In this document: one piece after another, positions 43,323 to 49,937 of the stretch
Numbering within the stretch: position 1 is the stretch's first letter
Layout of the letters: every line of letters begins with the position of its first letter
NCBI GenBank assembly: GCA_964595955.1
Contig: CAZQSF010000019.1
Span: forward strand, 1 to 49,937
Origin: JAJDFU01 sp964595955
Lineage (GTDB): Bacteria; Bacteroidota; Bacteroidia; Chitinophagales; Saprospiraceae
DNA: 49,937 bases
Reading direction: 5' to 3'
Program-made: the position numbers and the translations under genes
The notes under the pieces: generated by a model
The model's database searches: none
Told to the model about the DNA's origin: nothing
What the model saw: only the letters and a program-made list of their open reading frames with translations

Positions 43323-45197
43323 TCAGGCCAGTTCGGCCAGCTCCATCCAGCGCATTTCCTTTTCGGAGATCTCCTGATCCAGGCGGTCGAGTTCGCGCGA
43401 CAAGTCTGCGATCCGGTCCGGAGGAAGTTCGCCGGCGGCAAACTCCCGGTGGATGGCCTCTTTCCGGGCTTCCAGCTTTTGCACTGCTTTTTCCAGCCGC
43501 TTGAGCTCTTTCCTTTCTTCGAAACTCAGTTTCTGACCTGAAGGGGCGGCGGAGTTGCCGGGCTGCTTGTTCTTTTCCGCTGTTTTCTGTTGCCGCCTGC
43601 GCTCCTGTTCCTCGGCCTGCTGTCGTGCCCGGAAGGCGCTGTAGGTACCGTTGAAGTCGCGGATCTTTCCCTCGCCTTCAAAGACAAACAGATGGTCGAC
43701 CACCTTGTCCATGAAATAGCGGTCGTGCGATACAATGAGGATGCAGCCCGGAAAGTCCAACAAGAACTCCTCCAGTACGTTCAGGGTGATGATGTCCAGG
43801 TCGTTGGTGGGCTCGTCGAGGATCAGAAAGTTGGGGTTTTCCATCAGAACCGTGAGCAGATAGAGTCGGCGCCGTTCCCCGCCGGAGAGTTTACTCACGT
43901 AGACCTGCTGCTGCTTGCGGTCGAAAAGAAAGCGCTCCAGGAGCTGTTCGGCCGTTAGCTTTTGCCCTTTTTCCAGGGGAATGTACTCGGCGATGTCGCG
44001 GATCAGGTCAATGACGCGTTTGTCGGTATCCAGTACAATGCCGGACTGGGTGTAGTACCCGAACACCGTATTTCCGCCCACTACCACCTTGCCGGTATCG
44101 GTGCGTACCTCTTTGGTCAGCAGTTTCAGAAAGGTCGTTTTGCCCACCCCATTGGGGCCCACGATGCCGACGCGTTCTCCCTTTTTGAATTTGTAGGAAA
44201 AGCCCTCTACCAGCACCTTATCTCCGTAGCGCTTGCCGATGTTGTGGGCCTCGAGGATCTTTTTGCCGAGTCGCTGGCCCTTGATATCGATCTGCAGCTC
44301 GCGATGTTCCTGCTTATTCTGGAGTTTGTCCTTCAGGTCCTCAAAGGCATCCACCCGGGATTTGGCCCTGGTGCCCCGGGCCTTGGGCATGCGACTGACC
44401 CACTCCAGTTCTTTTTTGTAGAGTTTGCGGTCTTTTTCGAACTCGGCGCTTTCCGTTTCGTGACGCGTCGCTTTTTTCTCCAGAAAGTCGGAATAATTAC
44501 CTGCGTAGCGATAGAGCTTTCCCCCTTCCAACTCGATGATCTGATCGCATACCCGTTCCAGAAAATAGCGGTCGTGGGTGACCATCAGCAGGCTGAGGTT
44601 GGGCTGGGCCAGGTAGTCTTCCAGCCACTCCACCATATCGAGGTCGAGATGGTTGGTCGGTTCGTCCAGGATGAGGAAGTCGGGTTCTTCGATGATGATT
44701 CTGGACAGGGCCAGCCGCTTTTTCTCCCCTCCGGAAAGGGTTTTCACCGGTCGTTCCAGTTCGTTCACGCGCAATTTGGTGAGTACCTCTTTCAACCGGG
44801 CTTCCATGTCCCAGGCCTTGAGATCGTCCATGCGCAAGCTGGCCTTCTGCAGGGCTTCGGTCTGGCTGGGATGCAGGAGCGCTTCCTCATAAGCCCGAAG
44901 GGCTTGAATGTGGGGGTTGTCGGAATCCAATACGGCTTCCAGGATGGTGTGTTCGGGATAAAATTGGGGATCCTGCCCCAGGTAGGCCATTCGAATTTCG
45001 CGATGGATATGCACATAGGCCCCTTCGCCTTCCGGCAGGTCCAGGCCGGCTGCTACGCGCAGCAAGGTACTCTTGCCGGTCCCGTTCTTGGCTACCAGGC
45101 CGATCTTCTGCCCCCGGTTGATCTGCAACGACAAGTCGGCGAAAAGGACTTTTTCCCCATAGCTCTTGCTCACTTGTTCCAGCGTCAGTACGTTCAC
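43323..45197 (-). CDS. uup: ABC-F ATPase, Uup-like
   Basis: This 624-residue soluble protein has two ABC domains and no membrane segments. Domain 1 has Walker A GLVAKNGTGKST, signature LSGGEKKR and Walker B LILDEPTNHLD. Domain 2 has GIVGPNGVGKTT, LSGGERRR and LILDEPTNDLD. A linker joins them, and a C-terminal coiled coil (ERKELKRLEKAVQKLEAR and onward) is the Uup-type DNA/ribosome-binding tail. ABC-F proteins act on ribosomes. The start is GTG at 45197, 57 bases after the EAD-like gene, so it could read through from that operon, but is probably separate. Confidence 0.9.
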   Translation of the reverse strand: MNVLTLEQVSKSYGEKVLFADLSLQINRGQKIGLVAKNGTGKSTLLRVAAGLDLPEGEGAYVHIHREIRMAYLGQDPQFYPEHTILEAVLDSDNPHIQALRAYEEALLHPSQTEALQKASLRMDDLKAWDMEARLKEVLTKLRVNELERPVKTLSGGEKKRLALSRIIIEEPDFLILDEPTNHLDLDMVEWLEDYLAQPNLSLLMVTHDRYFLERVCDQIIELEGGKLYRYAGNYSDFLEKKATRHETESAEFEKDRKLYKKELEWVSRMPKARGTRAKSRVDAFEDLKDKLQNKQEHRELQIDIKGQRLGKKILEAHNIGKRYGDKVLVEGFSYKFKKGERVGIVGPNGVGKTTFLKLLTKEVRTDTGKVVVGGNTVFGYYTQSGIVLDTDKRVIDLIRDIAEYIPLEKGQKLTAEQLLERFLFDRKQQQVYVSKLSGGERRRLYLLTVLMENPNFLILDEPTNDLDIITLNVLEEFLLDFPGCILIVSHDRYFMDKVVDHLFVFEGEGKIRDFNGTYSAFRARQQAEEQERRRQQKTAEKNKQPGNSAAPSGQKLSFEERKELKRLEKAVQKLEARKEAIHREFAAGELPPDRIADLSRELDRLDQEISEKEMRWMELAELA

Positions 45198-45254
45198 CCG
45201 TTCGGATCTTTGCCTGGTAAAATACCTAAAAAACGGAAGCGGGCTGGGATTAGT

Positions 45255-45977
45255 TTAGGGCAGGATCTCATCCATGCCGTCCAGGAGGGCCTGAGCGATC
45301 CGGTTGGATTCGCGATCTACAGTTTTGGGGTCGGTAGTGTTCAGCCGGCGAAGCTTTTCGTTCTTGTTCCACTGGCTTTGCAGCAGAAGGAGTTCATCGT
45401 CGGGCAGCCCGTGATCCGCACAAAAGGTGCGCAACTCGTCTATCGCTTTCCCGACCTGATTGTCGGCTATTTTCCGTCGGACCTGCAGGGCGACGGGCTG
45501 AAAATCAGCCAGGATCTGCTCTTTTTGTTCGGGGGGAAGCACTTCCAGGGTTTCGCGGGCCGATCCGCTGGGTTTGAGGAAGATGCGGAAGGTGAGTGCC
45601 AGCAAGAGCAGCAAGGCCGGCACCAGCCCAAAGGCGGCCTTGGTCAGGAGTTCGTAAAGCGAAAGCGACAGGGCCGGGAGGGGCTGCAGGAGAATGATGG
45701 CCAAGAAGAGGAGGCCGTAGATCCACAAGCCGCCCCGCGTGAGTCCGAAGAGTTGGCTATCCGCTCGCCGGTTGTCGGCATCCAGCCATTGCATGCCGAA
45801 GAGCGCGAACAGCAAGGGCAGCCAAAGGCCCAGCACCCAGGCCCAAACGCCGGTGGTTTGTTGTCCGTGCTTGCCGGCCAGGGTCTGCACCAGCAAGAGT
45901 ACGAGCAAAATGGCTGCAAAGATGAGCGCTGTGCGCAACAGGCGTTGCCGGGCAAGCGTAAGAGAAAGTGCTTTCAT
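45255..45977 (-). CDS. Four-helix membrane protein with C-terminal EAD11-like domain
   Basis: This 240-residue protein has membrane helices at about 14-33, 43-61, 84-98 and 114-131. The positive-inside rule puts both ends in the cytosol. Residues 160-240 (RRKIADNQVGKAIDEL, then DDELLLLQSQWNKNEKLRR, then ESNRIAQALLDGMDEI) follow the pattern of effector-associated domain 11. That is a small helical adaptor found in bacterial conflict systems, often with caspases or other effectors. The assignment is by eye and needs a profile search. Its ATG is 1 base after the pseudocaspase stop, so it is the last gene of the protease/pseudocaspase operon. Confidence 0.65.
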   Translation of the reverse strand: MKALSLTLARQRLLRTALIFAAILLVLLLVQTLAGKHGQQTTGVWAWVLGLWLPLLFALFGMQWLDADNRRADSQLFGLTRGGLWIYGLLFLAIILLQPLPALSLSLYELLTKAAFGLVPALLLLLALTFRIFLKPSGSARETLEVLPPEQKEQILADFQPVALQVRRKIADNQVGKAIDELRTFCADHGLPDDELLLLQSQWNKNEKLRRLNTTDPKTVDRESNRIAQALLDGMDEILP

Positions 45978-45978
45978 G

Positions 45979-47391
45979 TCAGGGCTTTACGAGATAATCG
46001 AGTAGGTGCGCTCTTTCCAGATGCACCTGACTGGGAAAGCGGCTTCGCTCGACGAAGCGGGCCTCGCCATTGTCGCGCTGCTCAAATTCGTAGATCAGGA
46101 CCGTACACTGATGCTCATCGGTAAAAGGAAGCTCGCGCAGCGAAAGCGGCAACTTGTTCATGCCGCTGGTGAGCCACTCGCGGGCTTCTTCCTTGCCGAC
46201 GGGCGAACCGGTGGTGGAAAAGGCCACGGGGGTTACGACAAAGACGAATACCCGGAAGCTCCCCGTTTCTCCAAAGACGAGGGCTTGCAAGTACTTCAGG
46301 AGGTCGAAGTCTTCCAGGCGCGACACATCGGCTTCCCAGCGGTCGGGCGGGGGTAGTGATGCCGCCGTGGCGGGGTCCATTTGTTCCATGATGGTGGCCA
46401 GGGCAAAGCCCTCCGGCACGGCGTAGTAGCTCTTTTCGTGGTAGCCGCACTTGCGAATGGCCTCGTTGAGGATGCGATCGACATCGCCCAGCGTTCTGGA
46501 TCCCGCAAAATAGGGCTGTGGAAGCCCCATACGAGCCGAAGGCCGGGGGGGCGGCAAGGGGAATTGCGGCAAGGCATAGTCGTACGAGAGGCGACGATCG
46601 GCCTCAAAATCAAAACCGTGAGGGGGGATGCCCTCGGGGAAGTCGTGCCCGTCGATGTTCAGGTTGAAATAACTCTTCTGCTCTTTGCGCAGGTTTTTCA
46701 GCATTTCCCGGGTGTAGTGATCAGCAAAGTACAAGACCTCGGCCCAGATGGGGGCGTAGGCACACGAACGGCTCCCCACGTGTTGAAGAGCCTGGAAAAA
46801 GGCGGAGGAATACACCCCGCAATGCCGCGGATGATAGCTGGAGGTCTGATACCGGGAGAAGCCGGTGAGAAGCAGGTCGCCGCGCGCATCCAGCAAATTG
46901 CGCATGCGCTTCGGGTCCAGGTCATTTCGGGTCTCGAAGCGGCCGATCAGACCGGAGCGATCATTGGCCCCGTCAACCATGGTGATCACCAGCCGGTGCG
47001 CCGCCGCCTGCAGTTGGTGGTGGATCTGGCTGAGAAAGATCCGTTCGCCGCCCAATTCGAAAAAGGGAAAGTCTTCCAGCAGGTCTTCATTGTTGTACCG
47101 GGCCGGGCCGGAATAGTAAAACCAGTATCGATCGGCTTCATCGCCTCGTATCGCATCGATCTTGGCTTTGAGCTTTTCCGCCGACCGATATTTCGAAAGA
47201 TCGTGCCATTCCAGCTTCAGGCCTGCCGTGCGGGCTGCCTGCTGCATCAGGCCTTGCAGGTCGGCTTGCCAGGCCGGCTCGCTCTGGGGCGCGACGAGCA
47301 AAAAATGAAGGTCCTGACCGTTGACCGTACCCGACCAACCCATCAGCCAGATCACAGCCCACAGGAGGGTTTTGATTTTGCACCCAGTCAT
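45979..47391 (-). CDS. Exported caspase-fold pseudoenzyme with shared C-terminal domain
   Basis: This 470-residue protein has a signal peptide ending GTVNGQ. Residues 27-245 have the caspase layout, including YWFYYSG where the catalytic His follows, HRLVITMVDG where DxC follows, and a GDLLLTGFSRYQTSS...GVYSSAFFQAL segment. The His is replaced by P96 (YSGPAR) and the Cys by A142 (DGANDRSG), so proteolysis is not expected. A Pro-rich linker (FPLPPPRPSA, 277-286) leads to a domain at about 299-470 that is also found in the M48 protein at 48481-49752. It overlaps the second M48 gene by 1 base (TGATG), so it is translationally coupled. Confidence 0.75.
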   Translation of the reverse strand: MTGCKIKTLLWAVIWLMGWSGTVNGQDLHFLLVAPQSEPAWQADLQGLMQQAARTAGLKLEWHDLSKYRSAEKLKAKIDAIRGDEADRYWFYYSGPARYNNEDLLEDFPFFELGGERIFLSQIHHQLQAAAHRLVITMVDGANDRSGLIGRFETRNDLDPKRMRNLLDARGDLLLTGFSRYQTSSYHPRHCGVYSSAFFQALQHVGSRSCAYAPIWAEVLYFADHYTREMLKNLRKEQKSYFNLNIDGHDFPEGIPPHGFDFEADRRLSYDYALPQFPLPPPRPSARMGLPQPYFAGSRTLGDVDRILNEAIRKCGYHEKSYYAVPEGFALATIMEQMDPATAASLPPPDRWEADVSRLEDFDLLKYLQALVFGETGSFRVFVFVVTPVAFSTTGSPVGKEEAREWLTSGMNKLPLSLRELPFTDEHQCTVLIYEFEQRDNGEARFVERSRFPSQVHLERAHLLDYLVKP

Positions 47392-48431
47392 CAGTTACCG
47401 CTTTGAAGGCCGATCGAGCAGTAGCCTACGGAAGTGTTTTGCCAAACGATCCAGTAGGTAGCTCCGGGTTGGACGTAAAGAGTTCCCTCGCCATAGGCCG
47501 TACAACTACCGTATACCCCGCAGTTGATCGTACCCTGGATGACGTACTGCTGCTGGCCTACCGGTATATTGGAAACCATGTAGCGATTGCCCTGGGGGGC
47601 GAAATAAGCCCCTCCGATGTTGATGTTGACGGGAAGATAGCAGCCGTACTGGTCGCCGCTGTAGCCTATGGTGATGGTGGTGGTGGATCCCGAGCGAGTA
47701 GGAGAGGTGGGGGTTCCGGAATTGTCGTCTTTGGAGTAGGCCTCGATGAGCTCCTGCAGTTCTTTGACATCCGGTTCTGTTTCGGGCTTTGAGTCTTTCG
47801 GCTCTATTCTCGGACTGGTTCCGGGTTGCATGGCACTGCCCGGATCGCCCATTTGCTCCTTGGCTTTGTTCCAGCCTACGGCTACGGCCTCCAGTCGGGC
47901 ACTGCGGGGCGGGTGCGTGCTGCTTCCCCGGGTGCTGGCCTTGGCGTTGATCGCACTCTGTGCCTGGTCCAGCGTGGCGCCCATTTTTCCCAGAATGAAG
48001 CCGGAGAACTGATCGGCTGCCAGCTCCAGAGGAGGCTTGCTTCCGCCGTCTTCCAGGGTGTGGGCATTCAGGTGGTGCCCGATTTCATGAGCCAGGATAC
48101 CGTAAGCTGCCCATTTGCTGCCGGTCTTCTGCTTGAGCTTGACCATGAAGTCCTGGCTGTAAATGATGAGGCGTTTTCCATTTTGCATGGTAGCCACCGC
48201 ATTGGGTACATTGCCGGCCTTGATGACGAAGTTCTTTTGCAGGCCCACCGCGTCCACGATCTCCGAGACGGCATCTTCGGCCTCGTTGCTGCTGGCAAAT
48301 CCGTACACGTCATCGGCAATATCCTCCCCGTAGTAGCTGCAGCTGTTATCTTTTTTGATCGGGAGCAATTCCTGACCGCTCGCCGAAAGAGTCAGCACAA
48401 AAGTTCCGAGAAAGCACAGCAGGGTTTTCAT
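47391..48431 (-). CDS. Exported M48-type zinc protease with Cys-bearing C-terminal domain
   Basis: This 346-residue protein has a signal peptide ending LSASGQ and an M48-like zinc protease domain: HEIGHH (H115, E116, H119) with third ligand E136 in PLELAADQFSG. It then has PPRSARLEAVAVGW as in its neighbour. An acidic/Ser/Thr linker (200-250) leads to a compact Gly/Tyr-rich domain with C264, C304, C310 and C338, which could form two disulfides. It is a paralogue of the next gene upstream, but with a different C-terminal domain. Substrates are unknown. It is the second gene of the operon. Confidence 0.8.
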   Translation of the reverse strand: MKTLLCFLGTFVLTLSASGQELLPIKKDNSCSYYGEDIADDVYGFASSNEAEDAVSEIVDAVGLQKNFVIKAGNVPNAVATMQNGKRLIIYSQDFMVKLKQKTGSKWAAYGILAHEIGHHLNAHTLEDGGSKPPLELAADQFSGFILGKMGATLDQAQSAINAKASTRGSSTHPPRSARLEAVAVGWNKAKEQMGDPGSAMQPGTSPRIEPKDSKPETEPDVKELQELIEAYSKDDNSGTPTSPTRSGSTTTITIGYSGDQYGCYLPVNINIGGAYFAPQGNRYMVSNIPVGQQQYVIQGTINCGVYGSCTAYGEGTLYVQPGATYWIVWQNTSVGYCSIGLQSGN

Positions 48432-48480
48432 TCGTCGGGAATTTGCTTAAAGATAGGTCTTTATCCCATGGATGCGCAAG

Positions 48481-49752
48481 TCAGGGCCTGGCCAAAGCTT
48501 CTAAAATGCGCGCCCGTTCCAGGTGGGTGCGGCTGGAGAAACGGCTTCGCTCCACAAACCGGGGTTCGTCGCCTTCTTTTTTCTCGAACTCGTAGATGAG
48601 TACCGTACACCGGTGATCATCTGTAAAAGGCATGTGGCGTATCCGGGCGGGAAGTTTGTTGAGCCCTTCCCGCAGCCAGGCCTCGGACTCCTGCTGAGTG
48701 GGCGTACGCCCGGTAGACGTGAATGCCACCGGGGTAACGACAAACACGAATACGCGGAAGCTGCCCGTGTGCCCAAAGACCAGTGCCTGCAGATACTGTT
48801 TGAGGCTGAAGGATTGCAGTTCGCCCACCTTCTGGTCCCAGCGATCGGGAGGCGGAAGGGGTGCCGCGGTGTTGGGATCGATCTGCTCCATAAGGGTAGC
48901 CATGGCAAAACCGCTGGGAACAGCAAAATAGCTCTTTTCGATATAGCCACAGGCCGCGACCGCAAGGGAGAGCTGTTGATCGATCTGCCCCAAGGTTCTC
49001 GCACTGCTCAGATAGGCCGGGGGCAATACATAGCTGGCCGAGGGCCTGGGGGGCGGCAGGGGAAATGAGGGTATGGGCATACCGTGGTCGGTAACACTTC
49101 CTCTTGGTGGGGGCGGGGGCAACGGCTCGGCTTCATCCAGCGATTTGCTGCTTCCAGGCTGCATTTCAGCATATTGTTTCCATCCGTGCGCCACGGCCTC
49201 TAAGCGGGCGCTGCGGGGCGGATAGACAGGGCTTCCGGACTCAGAGGCCCTTCGCACAGCCGCCTGGGCCTGCTCCAGGGTCGCACCCATTCTGGCCAGC
49301 GCGAAACCGGAGAACTGATCGGCCTGCAGTTCAAGGGCTTGCCTGCTGCCGCCAACTCCCAGAGAGTGACCTTCCAGGTGATGACCTAGCTCGTGGGCCA
49401 GAATAGCGACCCTGAGCCAGAATTCGCGGCTCCCTTCCGGAAGGCCTTCTATGAATTTCGGATTGCACAGGATATACCGCCTGCCGTTTTGGATCAGGGC
49501 AAGGGCAAGACGCACATCGGCCGATTTGATTTCGAAATTAGCCGGTAGCCCCACCGCATCCAGGATGCGCTGAATCTGTTCTTCTGTTTCCAAACTACGG
49601 GCATGGCCGTACGCAACCCCGCCGTTTATCCTTTCCTGTTCGTAGAAGGTACAGCTGTTATTGTCCTCGATGGAGAAATACGACTGGGCCAGTGCCTGGT
49701 TGAAGAATGCGGAAAGAAAAAAAACCACTATGAAAAAAGCCAGGTGTTTCAT
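48481..49752 (-). CDS. Exported M48-type zinc protease with Pro-rich linker and shared C-terminal domain
   Basis: This 423-residue protein has a signal peptide ending NQALAQ. The zinc protease core is AHELGHHLEGH (H120, E121, H124) with third ligand E141 in LELQADQFSGFAL. A proline-rich linker (LPPPPPRG, then FPLPPPRPSA, about 210-240) leads to a C-terminal domain (about 252-423) opening RTLGQIDQQL and containing GFAMATLMEQIDP, LPPPDRW and FRVFVFVVTPVAF. That domain is shared with the pseudocaspase two genes downstream. It is the first gene of the four-gene operon; the second protease starts 49 bases later. Likely periplasmic or surface-exposed. Confidence 0.8.
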   Translation of the reverse strand: MKHLAFFIVVFFLSAFFNQALAQSYFSIEDNNSCTFYEQERINGGVAYGHARSLETEEQIQRILDAVGLPANFEIKSADVRLALALIQNGRRYILCNPKFIEGLPEGSREFWLRVAILAHELGHHLEGHSLGVGGSRQALELQADQFSGFALARMGATLEQAQAAVRRASESGSPVYPPRSARLEAVAHGWKQYAEMQPGSSKSLDEAEPLPPPPPRGSVTDHGMPIPSFPLPPPRPSASYVLPPAYLSSARTLGQIDQQLSLAVAACGYIEKSYFAVPSGFAMATLMEQIDPNTAAPLPPPDRWDQKVGELQSFSLKQYLQALVFGHTGSFRVFVFVVTPVAFTSTGRTPTQQESEAWLREGLNKLPARIRHMPFTDDHRCTVLIYEFEKKEGDEPRFVERSRFSSRTHLERARILEALARP

Positions 49753-49779
49753 ACCGTGATTAAGATGGTGAAATTAACC

Positions 49780-49802
49780 CGGAAAATTCATCGAATTTTC
49801 CG
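49780..49802. promoter_or_regulatory. Perfect inverted repeat in the leader of the M48/pseudocaspase operon
   Basis: CGGAAAATTC (49780-49789) and GAATTTTCCG (49793-49802) pair perfectly around three bases, 27 bases upstream of the ATG at 49752. It overlaps the edge of repeat copy B but is not palindromic in copy A. It could be an operator or an mRNA leader hairpin. Confidence 0.55.
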
Positions 49803-49923
49803 CCCGGAGGGCTGACGAATTGCAAAGCTATGTAAATCAGACAATTAGGGATAATACAGTTCAATTCTTACTGTTATTATCCGTATCCAAATTTGGGTAC
49901 ACAAAATTTTGCAATTGTCAGGG
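49790..49923 (+). repeat. Intergenic inverted-terminus repeat, copy B
   Basis: This is the second copy of the element at 1191-1324, same orientation and same 134-base length. The inner termini are CTGACGAATTGCAAA (49812-49826) and TTTGCAATTGTCAG (49908-49921). Relative to copy A the T-A pair next to the bulge is now C-G on both arms, a compensatory change. It lies just upstream of the M48/pseudocaspase operon and probably includes its promoter. Confidence 0.75.
49823..49830 (-). promoter_or_regulatory. Candidate -7 box for the M48/pseudocaspase operon
   Basis: TAGCTTTG on the minus strand fits TAnnTTTG and lies within the left arm of repeat copy B. Transcription would start near 49816, giving a leader of about 65 bases that contains the perfect inverted repeat. 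No good -33 TTG is spaced correctly, so this is tentative. Confidence 0.35.
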
Positions 49924-49937
49924 TCTTAGATGCTGAC

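Noticed and set aside
43962..46124. A 720-residue plus-strand open frame
   Set aside because: It runs antisense across the ABC-F ATPase, the EAD-like gene and the end of the pseudocaspase gene. Its translation has no motif, while the minus-strand products are clear families. It is a by-product of GC-rich codon use.
1191..49923. A 48.7-kb mobile island bounded by the two direct repeat copies
   Set aside because: The interval holds core genes (rnc, fabF, acpP, pyk, hflX), no integrase or transposase was seen, and it includes an assembly gap. Two copies of a dispersed repeat explain the pattern better.
1..49937. tRNA, rRNA, CRISPR or insertion sequence
   Set aside because: No cloverleaf with a TTC loop, no rRNA stretch, no regularly spaced direct repeats and no transposase-like frame were found by reading both strands.

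Overview
This window is chromosomal DNA from a GC-rich member of the Bacteroidota, most likely of the Saprospiria (Lewinella/Phaeodactylibacter-like) branch. The reasons are a T9SS-type C-terminal sorting region on a secreted protein, TAnnTTTG-type -7 promoter boxes, the acpP-fabF-rnc order, and Bacteroidota-restricted families (DUF6029, Omp28-related, DUF4292). The branch is inferred; no rRNA gene is present. A 100-base run of N (18985-19084) marks an assembly gap.

Layout. 1-1128: the end of a phenylacetyl-CoA epoxidase operon (paaA end, paaB, paaC) that stops after paaC. 1191-1435: an intergenic repeat and two strong hairpins. 1441-4676: a TlpA-type thioredoxin, then a DUF6029 outer-membrane protein coupled to an Omp28-related lipoprotein. 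4692-8095: GNAT acetyltransferase and PBP1A, preceded by a coding-like frame without a start codon that overlaps the PBP1A start. 8356-9189: a lipoprotein. 9500-17677: a lipid-type redox/sulfotransferase neighbourhood (CrtI-type desaturase, two SDRs, DUF1214 protein, sulfotransferase, acyl-CoA dehydrogenase). 17895-21270: RDD membrane protein, small membrane protein, lipoprotein MsrA, SWIM zinc-finger protein. 21446-25695: rnc, fabF, acpP and pyruvate kinase. 25850-30562: an envelope operon (sugar nucleotidyltransferase, TPR protein, DUF4292 lipoprotein, EnvC-like protein). 30652-35367: HflX, M29 aminopeptidase, an unassigned protein and a beta-CASP nuclease. 35481-37783: ECF sigma factor, membrane anti-sigma-like protein and a DUF4097-like protein. 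37892-45197: TPR lipoprotein, T9SS cargo, glucosaminidase, OmpH/Skp, M50 site-2 protease with CBS domains, ABC-F ATPase.

The most unusual region is a four-gene minus-strand operon at 45255-49752. It encodes two exported M48-type zinc proteases, an exported caspase-fold protein that has lost both catalytic residues, and a four-helix membrane protein ending in what looks like an effector-associated (EAD11-like) adaptor domain. The first protease and the pseudocaspase share the same proline-rich linker and C-terminal domain (108 of 172 positions identical by hand count), so modules have been exchanged inside the operon. Three of the genes are tightly coupled (1-nt overlap, 1-nt gap). Its leader holds a perfect 10-bp inverted repeat and overlaps a second copy of the repeat seen after paaC. 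The two repeat copies are the same length and have terminal inverted repeats with one compensatory base-pair change, so structure appears to be under selection.

I saw no tRNA or rRNA gene, CRISPR array, transposase or prophage gene.
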